From JAWHQP01 sp032586195 (lineage in GTDB: Bacteria > Pseudomonadota > Gammaproteobacteria > Enterobacterales > Pasteurellaceae): a stretch of DNA of 64,000 nucleotides. The translations under genes were made by a program, and so were the position numbers. The stretch is from assembly GCA_032586195.1 (NCBI GenBank), contig JAWHQP010000007.1, positions 73,115 through 137,114 on the forward strand, written 5' to 3'. This document shows positions 34,901-44,885 of the stretch, piece by piece (the first letter of the stretch is position 1; every line of letters starts with the position of its first letter). Under the pieces are notes generated by a model. It was not told the DNA's origin, ran no database searches, and saw only the letters and a list, made by a program, of their open reading frames with translations.

Positions 34901-37252
34901 ATGAAAAAAAATTCTTACACTCTGCTTTCACTGTCTGTTTTAACCGCGCTTTACAGCACGCAAAGTGTTGCGGATTTGAATCAGCAGTGTTTGGCGGGCG
35001 TACCGCATTTTTCGGGTAAAGTGGTCGAAGGGGACGTAAACAGCTTGCCGGTCTATATTGAGGCGGATAAAGCGGAGATCAATCAGCCGACGAACGGAAA
35101 ATATCAAGGTAATGTGGATATTAAGCAGGGTAACCGCCGTTTGATTGCCGATGAGGCGGAGGTTGTACAAACAGGCGAGGGAGATAACGCCCAACGTTAT
35201 GCTTATGCCAGAGGCGGATTTGATTATAAAGATAATCTTATTAATCTTACCGGTGATGATGCGAAATTACATCTTAATACCAATGATACTAATATCGGCA
35301 ATGCCAGTTATCAGTTCGTTGATCGTCAGGGTCGCGGTACGGCAGAAAACGCGGAAATGGGGGAAGATTATCGTTTATTAAAAAATGCCACTTTTACTTC
35401 TTGTTTACCAAATGATAATTCCTGGTCGGTACAGGCCAGCGAAATGCGTCAGCATATAAAAGAAGAATATGCGGAAATGTGGCACGCACGTTTAAGAATT
35501 GCCGGTGTTCCCGTTTTTTACACGCCGTATTTGCAATTGCCTATAGGGGATCGTCGCCGTTCAGGTTTATTAATTCCGAGCGGAGGAAGCTCAAGCCGTG
35601 ACGGTTATTGGTATGCTCAGCCGATTTATTGGAATATCGCACCGAATTATGATGCCACCATTACGCCGAAATATATGTCTGATCGAGGCTGGCAATGGAT
35701 GGGAGAGTTTCGTTATTTAACCGGATTGGGTGAAGGCAAACTGGCCGGTGAATATTTAGGTAGCGATCGCTATGATGATTACACCGACGCGGATAAGAAA
35801 CGTTTTTTGTTTCACTGGGCTCATAACGCCAAATTATTTGACAATTGGCGTTTGAATGTGGATTTCACCAAGGTCAGCGATAAAAGCTATTTCAATGATT
35901 TTGATTCCGAATATGGTAGCAGTACCGATGGTTACGCCAATCAAACCGCTCGTTTAGCCTATTATCAGCCGAACTATAATTTTGCAATTTCGGTAAAAAA
36001 ATTCCAGATTTTTGATAATGTCAGCGTTGGACCTTATTCAGCCTTGCCGCAGATTGATTATAATTATTACCGGGATGGTTTATTCAATGGGTTGGCCGAT
36101 TTTAAACTGTATGCCCAAAGTGTCCGCTTTGAAAACAGTAGCGATATTATGCCGACCGCGTGGCGTTTCCATATCGAACCAAGTTTGAATGTGCCGATTT
36201 CCACTAAATACGGCAGTTTGAATGTGGAAACCAAGTTATACGCGACCCACTATAATCAGAAAAAAGGTAGTGCTGCTGATGCCGAGGAAGTAGAAAGTTC
36301 GGTCAATCGTGTATTGCCGCAAGTAAAGGTAGATTTTCAAACGGTATTGGCCAGCGGCGAAACATTTCTAAAAGGTTATACGCAGACTATCGAACCGCAT
36401 TTGCAGTATTTATACCGTCCGTACAGAGACCAAAGTAATATCGGTTCAAAACTGAATTCGGATTACCTCGGTTTCGGTTATGATTCGGCATTAATGCAGC
36501 AGGATTATTTTTCTTTGTTTAACGAGCGCCGTTATAGCGGTTTAGACCGTATTGCCTCAGCTAATCAGTTTACTGTGGGCGGTACGTCGCGTTTTTATGA
36601 TGATAACGGAGATGAGCGCTTCAACGTTTCTTTAGGGCAGATTTATTATATCAATTCTTCCCGTATTGATAGTGATAGCAATAATAGTACATCCGGTCAT
36701 TCTTCTTCCTGGGCGATTGAAAATAACTGGAAAATCAGTGATCAATGGAGTTGGCACGGTAGTTATCAATATGATACCCAGCTGCAGCAAACCTCATTGG
36801 CAAATGCCACCTTGGAATTTAATCCGGAGCGGAGTAACTTGATTCAATTAAGCTACCGCTATGCCAGCAAGGAGTATATTAACCAGAATCTCACTGCCAG
36901 CGCGAATACCTATAATCAGGATATTAAACAGATTGGAGGCACGGCAGCATGGGAAATTGCCGATAACTGGGCGTTGGTCGGTCGTTATTATCATGACTTG
37001 GCTTTGGGTAAGGCGGTGGAACAATACATCGGCATACAATATAACACCTGCTGTTGGTCGATAGGCATTGGATCAAGACGCTACTTAACCAGTAAATCAA
37101 ATAAAACCTACAGTAACTCTAAAGATGTGTTCTACAACAATAGTTTCAGTATTACGTTAGAACTTAGAGGATTAGGCAACGACCACCACAGCGGTATTGT
37201 AGAAATGCTGGATAAAGGCATGCTGCCTTATGTGAAGCCGTTTGATTTATAG
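34901..37252 (+). CDS. lptD: LPS-assembly outer membrane protein LptD
   Basis: A 783-residue beta-barrel protein with signal peptide (cleaved after QSVA, about residue 24), a periplasmic OstA/LptA-like domain (about 45-200: YIEADKAEINQPTNGKYQGNV) and a C-terminal barrel with Tyr-rich strands. Cys residues at about 30, at LPND-preceding FTSC (about 168) and the NTCCW pair near 723 correspond to the disulfide-forming Cys of E. coli LptD. With LptE it inserts LPS into the outer leaflet. TATAAT at 34859-34864 is a likely -10 box. Confidence 0.95.
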   Translation: MKKNSYTLLSLSVLTALYSTQSVADLNQQCLAGVPHFSGKVVEGDVNSLPVYIEADKAEINQPTNGKYQGNVDIKQGNRRLIADEAEVVQTGEGDNAQRYAYARGGFDYKDNLINLTGDDAKLHLNTNDTNIGNASYQFVDRQGRGTAENAEMGEDYRLLKNATFTSCLPNDNSWSVQASEMRQHIKEEYAEMWHARLRIAGVPVFYTPYLQLPIGDRRRSGLLIPSGGSSSRDGYWYAQPIYWNIAPNYDATITPKYMSDRGWQWMGEFRYLTGLGEGKLAGEYLGSDRYDDYTDADKKRFLFHWAHNAKLFDNWRLNVDFTKVSDKSYFNDFDSEYGSSTDGYANQTARLAYYQPNYNFAISVKKFQIFDNVSVGPYSALPQIDYNYYRDGLFNGLADFKLYAQSVRFENSSDIMPTAWRFHIEPSLNVPISTKYGSLNVETKLYATHYNQKKGSAADAEEVESSVNRVLPQVKVDFQTVLASGETFLKGYTQTIEPHLQYLYRPYRDQSNIGSKLNSDYLGFGYDSALMQQDYFSLFNERRYSGLDRIASANQFTVGGTSRFYDDNGDERFNVSLGQIYYINSSRIDSDSNNSTSGHSSSWAIENNWKISDQWSWHGSYQYDTQLQQTSLANATLEFNPERSNLIQLSYRYASKEYINQNLTASANTYNQDIKQIGGTAAWEIADNWALVGRYYHDLALGKAVEQYIGIQYNTCCWSIGIGSRRYLTSKSNKTYSNSKDVFYNNSFSITLELRGLGNDHHSGIVEMLDKGMLPYVKPFDL

Positions 37253-37276
37253 TTAGTATAATTTAGTACATAAAAT

Positions 37277-37317
37277 AAAGAGATTGAGTTTTTTGTAAAA
37301 TTCAATCTCTTTTTTAT
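37277..37317 (+). terminator. Intrinsic terminator of lptD
   Basis: AAAGAGATTGA (37277-37287) and TCAATCTCTTT (37302-37312) form a perfect 11-bp stem followed by a T-run, 24 bp past the stop. Confidence 0.92.
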
Positions 37318-37378
37318 TTCCATTCTTTAGTATTTTTTTGATTATAAGTAATCAAAAAGACTTAAAACAATCAGTATT

Positions 37379-37421
37379 TGTGATGTTGGTCACAGTTTTT
37401 TTGTTTTTAGTTCTATATACT
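37379..37421 (+). promoter_or_regulatory. CRP site and promoter of the acid-sugar operon
   Basis: TGTGATGTTGGTCACA (37379-37394) is a perfect TGTGA-N6-TCACA CRP palindrome. A -10 box TATACT lies at 37416-37421. With a start about 7 bases further on, the CRP centre falls near -41.5, the class II activating position. The first operon gene starts at 37456. Confidence 0.75.
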
Positions 37422-37455
37422 GCTAGACAACAGAGTCAATTACGAGAATATTACT

Positions 37456-38716
37456 ATGTTAGTTATTGCAGATGACTTTACCGGAGCAAATGATACAGGG
37501 GTATTGTTTACCAAACATAATATGACTGTCGATATTGTTCTGCACTGGGAACAAGCTGTTCCGTCACAGGCTGATGTTATAGTGGTTAATACAGATAGTC
37601 GAGCTATTTCCAGCGATTGTGCCATGAGACGAATTGGAAGAATTTTGTCTCAATATTCTACTGAAAAAAAAAAGTATTTATAAAAAAGTAGACTCTACTT
37701 TACGTGGTAATATTGGTGCAGAATTAACAGTCTTGTTAGCCAATACTTTAATAAATAGTATATTTTTTTGTGCCGCACTACCTTCTGAAAAACGTACGGT
37801 CAGTAATGGAATTTGCTATGTAGATGGAGTTCCATTAGAACAAACTGAGTTTGCTACAGATCCTAGAACCCCTATTTATTCGTCAAGCGTACGAGAAATT
37901 TTAGTTCGACAAACCGATTTGCCAGTAGTTGAGGTTCCTTTAACCTTACTACATAGTACAAATAAATTGATTGAAATTAATCAAATTATTAGATGTCATG
38001 AAAAATGCATTGTTTCTTTTGATACAGAAACCGAAGAAGATTTATCTGCAATTGTGGCATTAAGCCGTAAGTTTGAACAAGTAATCTTGGCGGGATCTTC
38101 AGGTTTAGCAAATTATTTGGCGCGACAGTTAAATAATAGTGTGATTATTGGTAAACAAAATAGTTACTTACCTATTTTATTTGTACTTGGTTCAATGAGT
38201 GAGAAGACTAATCAGCAGGCAGATTATTTGACTCAACGGAGTATCGTTGAGCGAATAGAAATAGACGTAGAATCACTTTTATTAGCTGAATCAAATAGTT
38301 CACAGAAAACTCAGCAAATTTCGACCGCACTTTTAGCTGGAAAGAATGTGTTGATAAAAACCTGTAGTGATATGACTGCAAGAAAAAATATTGAACGCCT
38401 GTGTAAAAATTATGATTTGGACCGTACAACATTAGGAGAAATAATTTGTACTCGTTTATCTACTTTGATTGTTGCTGCTTTAATAAAAAACCAATGGCAA
38501 ATTTCTGCCTTATTTTTAACTGGCGGTGATATGGCAATCGGTATAGCGAAAGAACTCGCAGTTAGCCGTTATCGGATTGTCGATGAAATAGAAACCGGTG
38601 TTCCTGTGGGCTACTTTGCTGGCAGCTGTATTTCATCTATTCCGATAATTACCAAAGCAGGTGGTTTTGGTTCAGTTGATATATTAAAAAAAGTAATTGA
38701 TTTTATTAAAAATTAA
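37456..38716 (+). pseudogene. Four-carbon acid sugar kinase (DUF1537; OtnK/DtnK family), frameshifted in an A10 run
   Basis: The first frame (37456-37683) gives LVIADDFTGANDTG, the N-terminal DUF1537 signature that binds the acid sugar, and runs to a stop after TEKKKYL. Homology resumes in the next frame with SIYKKVDSTLRGNIGAEL and continues to 38716, including the C-terminal nucleotide-binding part TGGDMAIGIAKEL and ETGVPVGYF. The switch is at a run of ten A (37664-37673); nine would restore one frame of about 419 codons. Such kinases phosphorylate D-threonate, D- or L-erythronate, or related four-carbon acids at the 4-OH. This could be a broken gene, an on/off switch, or a gene read by polymerase slippage on the A-run. 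A USS lies at about 38322. Confidence 0.85.
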
Positions 38717-38729
38717 GCAGGAGAAATAG

Positions 38730-39734
38730 ATGAAACCAATATTAGGTATTACCATGGGTGATGGAGCTGGTATCGGACCGGAGGTAATTATTAAAGCTCT
38801 TGCCGATCAGCGTATTTATAATTTGGCTCGTCCGGTAGTGATTGGTGACTATAAAATTATGCAGCGTGCTTCAGATATTGTGAAGTCAACTTTGAAACTG
38901 CGCTTAATTAGTGATGTAAGCGAGGTTGATACTAAATTTGGTGTAATTGATGTAGTGGATTTAAATAATTTACCGGCGGATTTGCCTTTTTCCCAAGTCA
39001 ATCCATTAGCGGGTAAAGCAGCTTATGAATATATTGAGCGGGCTGTGCAATATGCAGGAAATGGCGAAATTCACGCTATTGTTACTGCACCTTTAAATAA
39101 AGAAGCCTTACATGCGAGTGGTAAGATGTTTCCTGGACATACCGAAATCCTCGCTACGTTAAGTCATACACAAGATTATTCTATGATGCTGGTTAGTGAA
39201 AATTTGCGTGTAATCCATGTAAGTACGCACGTGCAATTGCGAAAAGTTTGTGATTTAGTTAATCGTGAGCGGGTATTAAAAGTGATCAAACTGGCCGATG
39301 AAAATATCAGAATTTTGGGCTTCAAGCAACCACGTATAGCGGTTGCTGGACTAAATCCACATTGTGGCGAAAATGGCATGTTTGGTGATGAAGATGATAA
39401 AGAGATAGTGCCGGCAGTACGGGCTGCACAGCAAAAAGGTATTAATGTGCAGGGTCCTATTCCACCTGATACAGTTTTCCATCGTGCGGTAAATTTACAG
39501 GAATTTGATATTGTGGTGGTGATGTATCACGATCAAGGCCATATTCCGATTAAACTGTTGGGTTTTGATTCAGGAGTTAACGTTACTGTAGGCCTGCCTT
39601 TCATCCGTACTTCTGTAGATCATGGTACAGCATTTCCGATAGCTGGTACCGGTATAGCAGATAGCAAAAGTATGACTGAAGCACTCTATTTGGGAGCAAA
39701 GATGGCGAATATCAAATTTGGTGCAATTAATTAA
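38730..39734 (+). CDS. pdxA2: PdxA2-type 4-phospho-acid-sugar dehydrogenase
   Basis: A 334-residue protein homologous to 4-hydroxythreonine-4-phosphate dehydrogenase PdxA. GITMGDGAGIGPEVIIKAL opens it, and metal ligands are in FPGHTEILA, VVVMYHDQGHIPIK and the SVDHGTAFPIAG motif. Beside a DUF1537 kinase this is the PdxA2 role: it oxidises a 4-phospho-threonate or -erythronate to a 3-keto acid that decarboxylates to dihydroxyacetone phosphate. It is not expected to serve vitamin B6 synthesis here. AGGAGA precedes ATG 38730, 13 bp after the kinase. Confidence 0.85.
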   Translation: MKPILGITMGDGAGIGPEVIIKALADQRIYNLARPVVIGDYKIMQRASDIVKSTLKLRLISDVSEVDTKFGVIDVVDLNNLPADLPFSQVNPLAGKAAYEYIERAVQYAGNGEIHAIVTAPLNKEALHASGKMFPGHTEILATLSHTQDYSMMLVSENLRVIHVSTHVQLRKVCDLVNRERVLKVIKLADENIRILGFKQPRIAVAGLNPHCGENGMFGDEDDKEIVPAVRAAQQKGINVQGPIPPDTVFHRAVNLQEFDIVVVMYHDQGHIPIKLLGFDSGVNVTVGLPFIRTSVDHGTAFPIAGTGIADSKSMTEALYLGAKMANIKFGAIN

Positions 39735-39752
39735 TAAATTAGGAGAACAAAA

Positions 39753-40631
39753 ATGTTTAAAGCGGAAGGTATTATTACACCAGTCTTAACGGCTGTAGAT
39801 GACAATGAACGTTTTAATCCCAGCGCTTACGGTGATTTTATTGAATATTTACTTGAAGCAGGTGTCCATGGCATTTTTACTTTAGGTACGAATGGTGAAT
39901 TTTACGGTTTTAATTGCGAAGAAAAATTAACAATTGTGAAAGAAACAGTAAGAATCGTAAATGGACGAGTGCCTGTTTATGCAGGAACAGGTGGTATTAC
40001 GACAAAAGAAACTATTACATTTTGTCAGAAAATTCAAGATGTTGGGGTTGATGTACTGTCAGTTATCTCTCCTTATTTTGTACAGGTTTCGCAGGATGAT
40101 CTATATCGCCATTTCAGTCGTGTGGCAGAAAGTGTGAATTTGCCTATTTTGATGTATAACATCCCTGCTCGTACAGGCAACAATATTGATTACAATACGG
40201 TGAAAAAACTAGCTCAATACGACAATATTATTGGTATTAAAGATAGTAGTGGTAATTTTGATAATTCATTGAAATATATAGAAAATACTGATCCTAGATT
40301 GAATGTAATGGCTGGTAATGATTCTCTAATCTTATGGACATTATTAGCTGGTGGTACTGGGGCTATTAGCGGCTGTTCTAACGTTTTCCCAGAATTGATG
40401 GTATCTATCTATCAATATTGGAAACAAGGTAATTTTGAGCAAGCGAATGCAGCCCAGAAAAAAATCCGTGCTTTCCGTAACGTGATGGAGAAAGGTAATC
40501 CTAATTCGGTTGTCAAACGTGCCGCTCAATTGCGTGGGCATGCTGTCGGAAATGCTAAAGAACCTTCAAATTGTGCCAATAATCCTACTATAGATCGGGC
40601 ATTGTTGGATGTGTTTGAGTATTACAAATAA
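39753..40631 (+). CDS. Dihydrodipicolinate synthase/N-acetylneuraminate lyase family aldolase
   Basis: A 292-residue class I aldolase fold. ITPVLTAVDDNERFN, GVHGIFTLGTNGEFYG (GxxGE motif), the Tyr in LPILMYNIPARTG and the Schiff-base Lys in IIGIKDSSGNFDN are all present. It is too different from true DapA to assign lysine synthesis. In this operon it more likely cleaves or dehydrates a 2-keto-3-deoxy sugar acid, giving pyruvate and an aldehyde that the neighbouring dehydrogenases could use (inference). AGGAG precedes ATG 39753, 18 bp after pdxA2. Confidence 0.85.
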   Translation: MFKAEGIITPVLTAVDDNERFNPSAYGDFIEYLLEAGVHGIFTLGTNGEFYGFNCEEKLTIVKETVRIVNGRVPVYAGTGGITTKETITFCQKIQDVGVDVLSVISPYFVQVSQDDLYRHFSRVAESVNLPILMYNIPARTGNNIDYNTVKKLAQYDNIIGIKDSSGNFDNSLKYIENTDPRLNVMAGNDSLILWTLLAGGTGAISGCSNVFPELMVSIYQYWKQGNFEQANAAQKKIRAFRNVMEKGNPNSVVKRAAQLRGHAVGNAKEPSNCANNPTIDRALLDVFEYYK

Positions 40632-40708
40632 CAGTAAAAGAGCGGTAATTTTGTTAAAACTCGATTAAAACTAACCGTACTTTTATAACAATAGGGTGGA
40701 AGATAAAA

Positions 40709-41686
40709 ATGAAAAAAATTGTTATCTCACATCGATTACATGATGATGGTATGGATGTATTAGCGCAGCCATATATTAAGGTGGTTATTACTAATGATGG
40801 TTCACCGAAGGTTATGCTGCCGGAATTATTAGACGCTGAAGGATTGATTATTCGTATTGGTTCTATTGATCGCGAAACTATGTTGCAGTGCAAAAATTTG
40901 AAAGTGATTGGTCGTCCTGGTGTTGGTGTGGATGATGTAGATGTAAAAACAGCAACAGAATTAGGTATTCCGGTAGTAATAGCACCAGGAGCAAATACTC
41001 GTTCCGTAGCTGAACATGCTTTTGCATTAATGTTTGCTTGTGCAAAAGATATAGTTCGATCAGATAAAGCAATGCGCAGCGGTAATTTTGCTATTAGAAA
41101 CAATTACAAGGCTTATGAACTAAATGGTAAAACTTTAGCTTTGATAGGATATGGAAAAATTGGTTCGATTCTGGCACAGATGTCAGCAGCAATAGGCATG
41201 AAAATTAAGGTTTATGATCCCTTTGTTGAGAAAGTGGTAATTGAACAGGCCGGCTACCAATATTGTGCCCAATTAGATAACGCTATTGCTGATACAGATG
41301 TTATTTCTATTCATACCCCATTAACAGATCAAACAAGAAATTTAATTGACACGACGAAATTTAATTTAATGTCGCCTAATACTATTTTAATTAATTGTGC
41401 ACGTGGTGGCATAGTGAATGAAAAAGCTCTTATTCGTGCATTACAACATAATCAGATTCATAGTGCTGGATTAGATGTATTTGCTGCGGAACCTGTGGAT
41501 ATTAATTCTCCGTTGTTTACATTAAATAATGTCATTGTTTCACCGCATATGGCTGGACAAACTAAAGAAGCGGCTTCCGCCGTAGCCACGATGGCAGCAC
41601 GAGGTGTACTAGCAGTAATAAATGGTGAACGATGGGAAAATGTGTGTAATCCCGAAGTTTATCAGCATCCAAAATGGCAAAAGTAG
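40709..41686 (+). CDS. D-2-hydroxyacid dehydrogenase (NAD-dependent)
   Basis: A 325-residue D-isomer-specific 2-hydroxyacid dehydrogenase similar to phosphoglycerate/glyoxylate-type enzymes. The cofactor loop is LIGYGKIGSIL, catalytic Arg lies in INCARGGIVNEKAL, Glu in FAAEPVD, and His in IVSPHMAGQTKEA. No ACT domain, so it is not full-length SerA. It probably interconverts a 2-keto and 2-hydroxy acid in the pathway. The 77-bp gap before it contains degenerate USS-like sequences (AAGAGCGGT near 40637, ACCGTACTT near 40675). Confidence 0.87.
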   Translation: MKKIVISHRLHDDGMDVLAQPYIKVVITNDGSPKVMLPELLDAEGLIIRIGSIDRETMLQCKNLKVIGRPGVGVDDVDVKTATELGIPVVIAPGANTRSVAEHAFALMFACAKDIVRSDKAMRSGNFAIRNNYKAYELNGKTLALIGYGKIGSILAQMSAAIGMKIKVYDPFVEKVVIEQAGYQYCAQLDNAIADTDVISIHTPLTDQTRNLIDTTKFNLMSPNTILINCARGGIVNEKALIRALQHNQIHSAGLDVFAAEPVDINSPLFTLNNVIVSPHMAGQTKEAASAVATMAARGVLAVINGERWENVCNPEVYQHPKWQK

Positions 41687-41706
41687 AGATTGAGTAGGGA
41701 GAGATC

Positions 41707-42867
41707 ATGTCAGTTTATTCTTTATTTAACCCAAACAAAGTTATTGGTGGTGCCGGATCAATTACCCAGATTGCTGAGGTAGTACAAGGGTATAAAGCTA
41801 AAAACGTTGTCTTAATTACTGATGCCGGTATATTTAAAACAGGCTTGATAGCGAAACCACAGCAGATTTTAGAACAGACAGGTATTGCCGTGTATGTTAT
41901 CGGTGATGTGCCGCCGGAACCATCTATTGAAGCGGTAAATCATATTTTTTCTCAAGCAGTGGATTTTAATGCTGACATGGTGGTTGGTATTGGCGGTGGT
42001 AGTGTGATGGATGCGGCAAAATTGGTTGCTTTAATGCTAAGCAATCCAATGATCGGTTTGAAAGAAGTAACCACAGGTCAGAAAAAATTCATTCAACATG
42101 GATTGCCGACTTTAATGATTCCAACAACTTCTGGTACTGGTTCAGAAGCCACACAAAATGCTATTGTGCTGGATAACGAGCAGGAGCTTAAAATTGGAAT
42201 TGTAGATGAGAAGTTAATGGCAAGTGCAGTTATTTTAGATGCAGAATTGACAATTGGTTTACCGAAGCATATTACAGCAAATACAGGAATCGATGCTCTT
42301 TGTCATGCAATTGAATGTTATATTTCGAAAAAAGCCAGTCCGTTTAGTGATATATTTGCCTTGAAGGCAATAGAACTAATTGTAGGTAATATTCGTCAGG
42401 CATTTAACCACGGACAAGATATTGAAGCGCGGGAGAAAATGTTGCTAGGTTCATTTTTAGGTGGTGCCTGTATTACTACATCAAGTACGGTAGCAGTACA
42501 TGCTTTATCTTACCCATTAGGCGGTAAATACCATATTCCGCATGGTTTATCCAATGCAATTTTGTTGCCGGATGTAATGCAATTTAATTTGCCTGCTTGC
42601 ATGGATAAATTTGCTAATGTGGCAAAAGCGATGGGCTTAAATGTGCAAGGTTGTTCAACGCAGCAAGCGGCAGAAAAAATGATCTATGAACTATACATGT
42701 TAATTCATGATTTGGATATTAAATGCGATTTAACTGCGGTGGGGATTAGTGAAGAAATCTTAGATGAACTGGCAGATTCCGCTTTTAAGGTTAGACGATT
42801 ATTAGATAACAATCCAAGAGAAATGACGAAAGCGGATATTAAAGCTATTTATCATAATATTATCTAA
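41707..42867 (+). CDS. Iron-containing alcohol dehydrogenase
   Basis: A 386-residue group III dehydrogenase. VVGIGGGSVMDAAK binds NAD(P); MIPTTSGTGSEATQNAI is the second nucleotide motif. Metal ligands are expected at the Asp of SAVILDAEL, and the His of GIDALCHAIECY, YHIPHGLSNAI and a later loop. It would reduce or oxidise an aldehyde/alcohol intermediate, for instance glycolaldehyde or lactaldehyde-like products of the aldolase (inference). GGGAGAG precedes ATG 41707, 20 bp after the previous gene. Confidence 0.9.
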   Translation: MSVYSLFNPNKVIGGAGSITQIAEVVQGYKAKNVVLITDAGIFKTGLIAKPQQILEQTGIAVYVIGDVPPEPSIEAVNHIFSQAVDFNADMVVGIGGGSVMDAAKLVALMLSNPMIGLKEVTTGQKKFIQHGLPTLMIPTTSGTGSEATQNAIVLDNEQELKIGIVDEKLMASAVILDAELTIGLPKHITANTGIDALCHAIECYISKKASPFSDIFALKAIELIVGNIRQAFNHGQDIEAREKMLLGSFLGGACITTSSTVAVHALSYPLGGKYHIPHGLSNAILLPDVMQFNLPACMDKFANVAKAMGLNVQGCSTQQAAEKMIYELYMLIHDLDIKCDLTAVGISEEILDELADSAFKVRRLLDNNPREMTKADIKAIYHNII

Positions 42868-42885
42868 TAACATATAGGGGTAGAT

Positions 42886-43359
42886 ATGAAAAAATATTTC
42901 TCTGATAAGAATTTTATGGCAGGTTTTATTTTCTTCTTTGTATCGCTGTTTTATTTGGGTAATTCATTTTTAATCCAAACAAAGGGAGTAGTTAGTATTG
43001 AAGCAGATTTTATGCCAAAGATTTATGGTGTAATGCTATTAATCTGTTCTTCTGTATTATTAATTACTTCTTTTTTGAAGGTAAGAACGAGGACTAAAAA
43101 AGAGAACACAGTGACAGATTGGAAAAGAATATTTGCTGTATTAGTTTTAATTTTTATCTATGTGCTATTAATGGAATATATAGGGTTTGTTTTAATTTCT
43201 ATACTTTTTTTATTTTGTTTATCGTTGCTTTTAACACCTGATTACGTAAAGAAAAATTATTGGGTTTATATATTTTTCTCTATTATATTACCAATAATTG
43301 CTTATTTCATATTTAGTCATTATCTTAGTTTAACTATGCCTTCTGGTATATTTCTCTAG
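42886..43359 (+). CDS. tctB: TctB-family small membrane subunit of a tripartite carboxylate transporter
   Basis: A 157-residue membrane protein with four hydrophobic segments (GFIFFFVSLFYLGNSFLI; GVMLLICSSVLLITSF; IFAVLVLIFIYVLLMEYIGFVLISILFLFCLSLLL; VYIFFSIILPIIAYFIF), the layout of TctB. It partners TctA next to it. The family takes up carboxylates using an ion gradient and a binding protein. Confidence 0.85.
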   Translation: MKKYFSDKNFMAGFIFFFVSLFYLGNSFLIQTKGVVSIEADFMPKIYGVMLLICSSVLLITSFLKVRTRTKKENTVTDWKRIFAVLVLIFIYVLLMEYIGFVLISILFLFCLSLLLTPDYVKKNYWVYIFFSIILPIIAYFIFSHYLSLTMPSGIFL

Positions 43360-43368
43360 GGAGGATAT

Positions 43369-44865
43369 ATGGGTGAATTATTACTACAAGGTTTCTCTTC
43401 ATTATTTACAATAATGGGCGTACTTTGTATTTTGGGTGGTGTGTTTATAGGGATTATTTTTGGTTCTGTACCAGGTCTATCTGCGACAATGGCTCTTGCA
43501 TTATTTCTTCCGATCACTTATGCAATGGAACCTAATTACGCAATAGTATTATTAATTGCATTATATATTGGTGGTATTTCAGGAGGATTAATTACTGCTA
43601 TTTTAACTGGAATTCCAGGAACTCCTTCATCTATTGCAACTTGTTTTGATGGTTATCCTATGACTCAAAAAGGACAACCATTTAAAGCATTGGGTGTTGG
43701 GGTAACGTTCTCTTTTTTAGGTACAATATTCTCAACTATTATTTTAGTTTTTTTATCTCCTTATTTAGCTAAAATTGCGATTAAGTTCGGTGCTTATGAA
43801 TATTTTGCAGTAGCATTATTTTCTTTAAGTATGTTAGTAGGTCTATCGGGTGATAACATTTGGAAAGGGTTAATTTCAGGTTTGTTGGGATGTATGTTTG
43901 CAACTGTTGGTATGGATGCGATTTCTTCGGTAGCTCGTTTTACCTTCGGTTCAGAAGAAGTTGCTTATGGCTTTGATGTACTGCCGGTATTAATAGGTCT
44001 GTTTGCAATTAATGAAATTATTGCTAAAGCAGATACAGTCAAAACAGAACATAATAATTTGATGGTAATTACAGCTATAAAAATTGTAAAAGGTCTAGGT
44101 TTTTCTATTAGAGAATTCTTTGGACAAACTAAAAATTTTATTATTTCTTCATCCTTAGGAACTGGAATTGGAATTTTACCTGGAATTGGAGGTGGTGCAG
44201 CTAATGTTATGGCTTATACGGTTTCTAAATCTACTTCCAAATATTCGGAAAAATACGGTACAGGTATTATTGACGGTATCGTAGCATCAGAAGCTTCAAA
44301 TAATGCAGCGATTGGTGGCGCTTTAGTTCCATTATTAGCTTTGGGTATTCCAGGTGATACGGTAACTGCAATTTTATTGGGTGGTCTGACTCTACATGGA
44401 ATTATTCCTGGTCCATTAATGTTCACAGAACATGTTGGTACGGTCTATATTATATTCTCTGCAATGTTTATGGGAGCTATAGTAATGTTCTTAATGGAAT
44501 TGTATGGATTAAAAATTTTTACTAAAATTTTAGCTGTTCCGAAACATTTCCTGTTACCGGCAATTTTCTTATTCTGCATTATAGGTGCTTTTGGTGTAAG
44601 AAATAATTTCTTTGATGTATGGGCAACAGTATTATTTGGTTTACTTGGATTTACTTTTTTTAAACTATCTATTCCAGCTGCACCGTTTATACTAGGGTTT
44701 ATTATTGGGCCGTTAGCAGAGTTGAATTTAAGACGTGGTTTGATGTTTTCGAAAGGTGATTTTACTGAGTTTTTTAGAGCACCAATAGCCGTAGTGTTTT
44801 TTATATTAACTGCAATAGTTCTTGTTTTTGCAGTATGTTCTCAATTAAAAAAACGTTCTAGTTAA
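43369..44865 (+). CDS. tctA: TctA-family large membrane subunit of a tripartite carboxylate transporter
   Basis: A 498-residue protein with about 11-12 membrane helices. Signatures are FGSVPGLSATMALALFLPITYAM, GGISGGLITAILTGIPGTPSSIATCFDGYPM and GILPGIGGGAANVMAY, the two glycine-proline loops of the substrate path. GGGAGG precedes ATG 43369, 9 bp after tctB. It should import the acid-sugar substrate of the operon (inference from context). Confidence 0.92.
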   Translation: MGELLLQGFSSLFTIMGVLCILGGVFIGIIFGSVPGLSATMALALFLPITYAMEPNYAIVLLIALYIGGISGGLITAILTGIPGTPSSIATCFDGYPMTQKGQPFKALGVGVTFSFLGTIFSTIILVFLSPYLAKIAIKFGAYEYFAVALFSLSMLVGLSGDNIWKGLISGLLGCMFATVGMDAISSVARFTFGSEEVAYGFDVLPVLIGLFAINEIIAKADTVKTEHNNLMVITAIKIVKGLGFSIREFFGQTKNFIISSSLGTGIGILPGIGGGAANVMAYTVSKSTSKYSEKYGTGIIDGIVASEASNNAAIGGALVPLLALGIPGDTVTAILLGGLTLHGIIPGPLMFTEHVGTVYIIFSAMFMGAIVMFLMELYGLKIFTKILAVPKHFLLPAIFLFCIIGAFGVRNNFFDVWATVLFGLLGFTFFKLSIPAAPFILGFIIGPLAELNLRRGLMFSKGDFTEFFRAPIAVVFFILTAIVLVFAVCSQLKKRSS

Positions 44866-44885
44866 TTATTTATTAAGGAGTTTAT

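Noticed and set aside
38730..39734. Assignment as vitamin B6 biosynthetic pdxA
   Set aside because: The neighbours are a DUF1537 kinase and sugar-acid genes, which fits the PdxA2 catabolic branch better.
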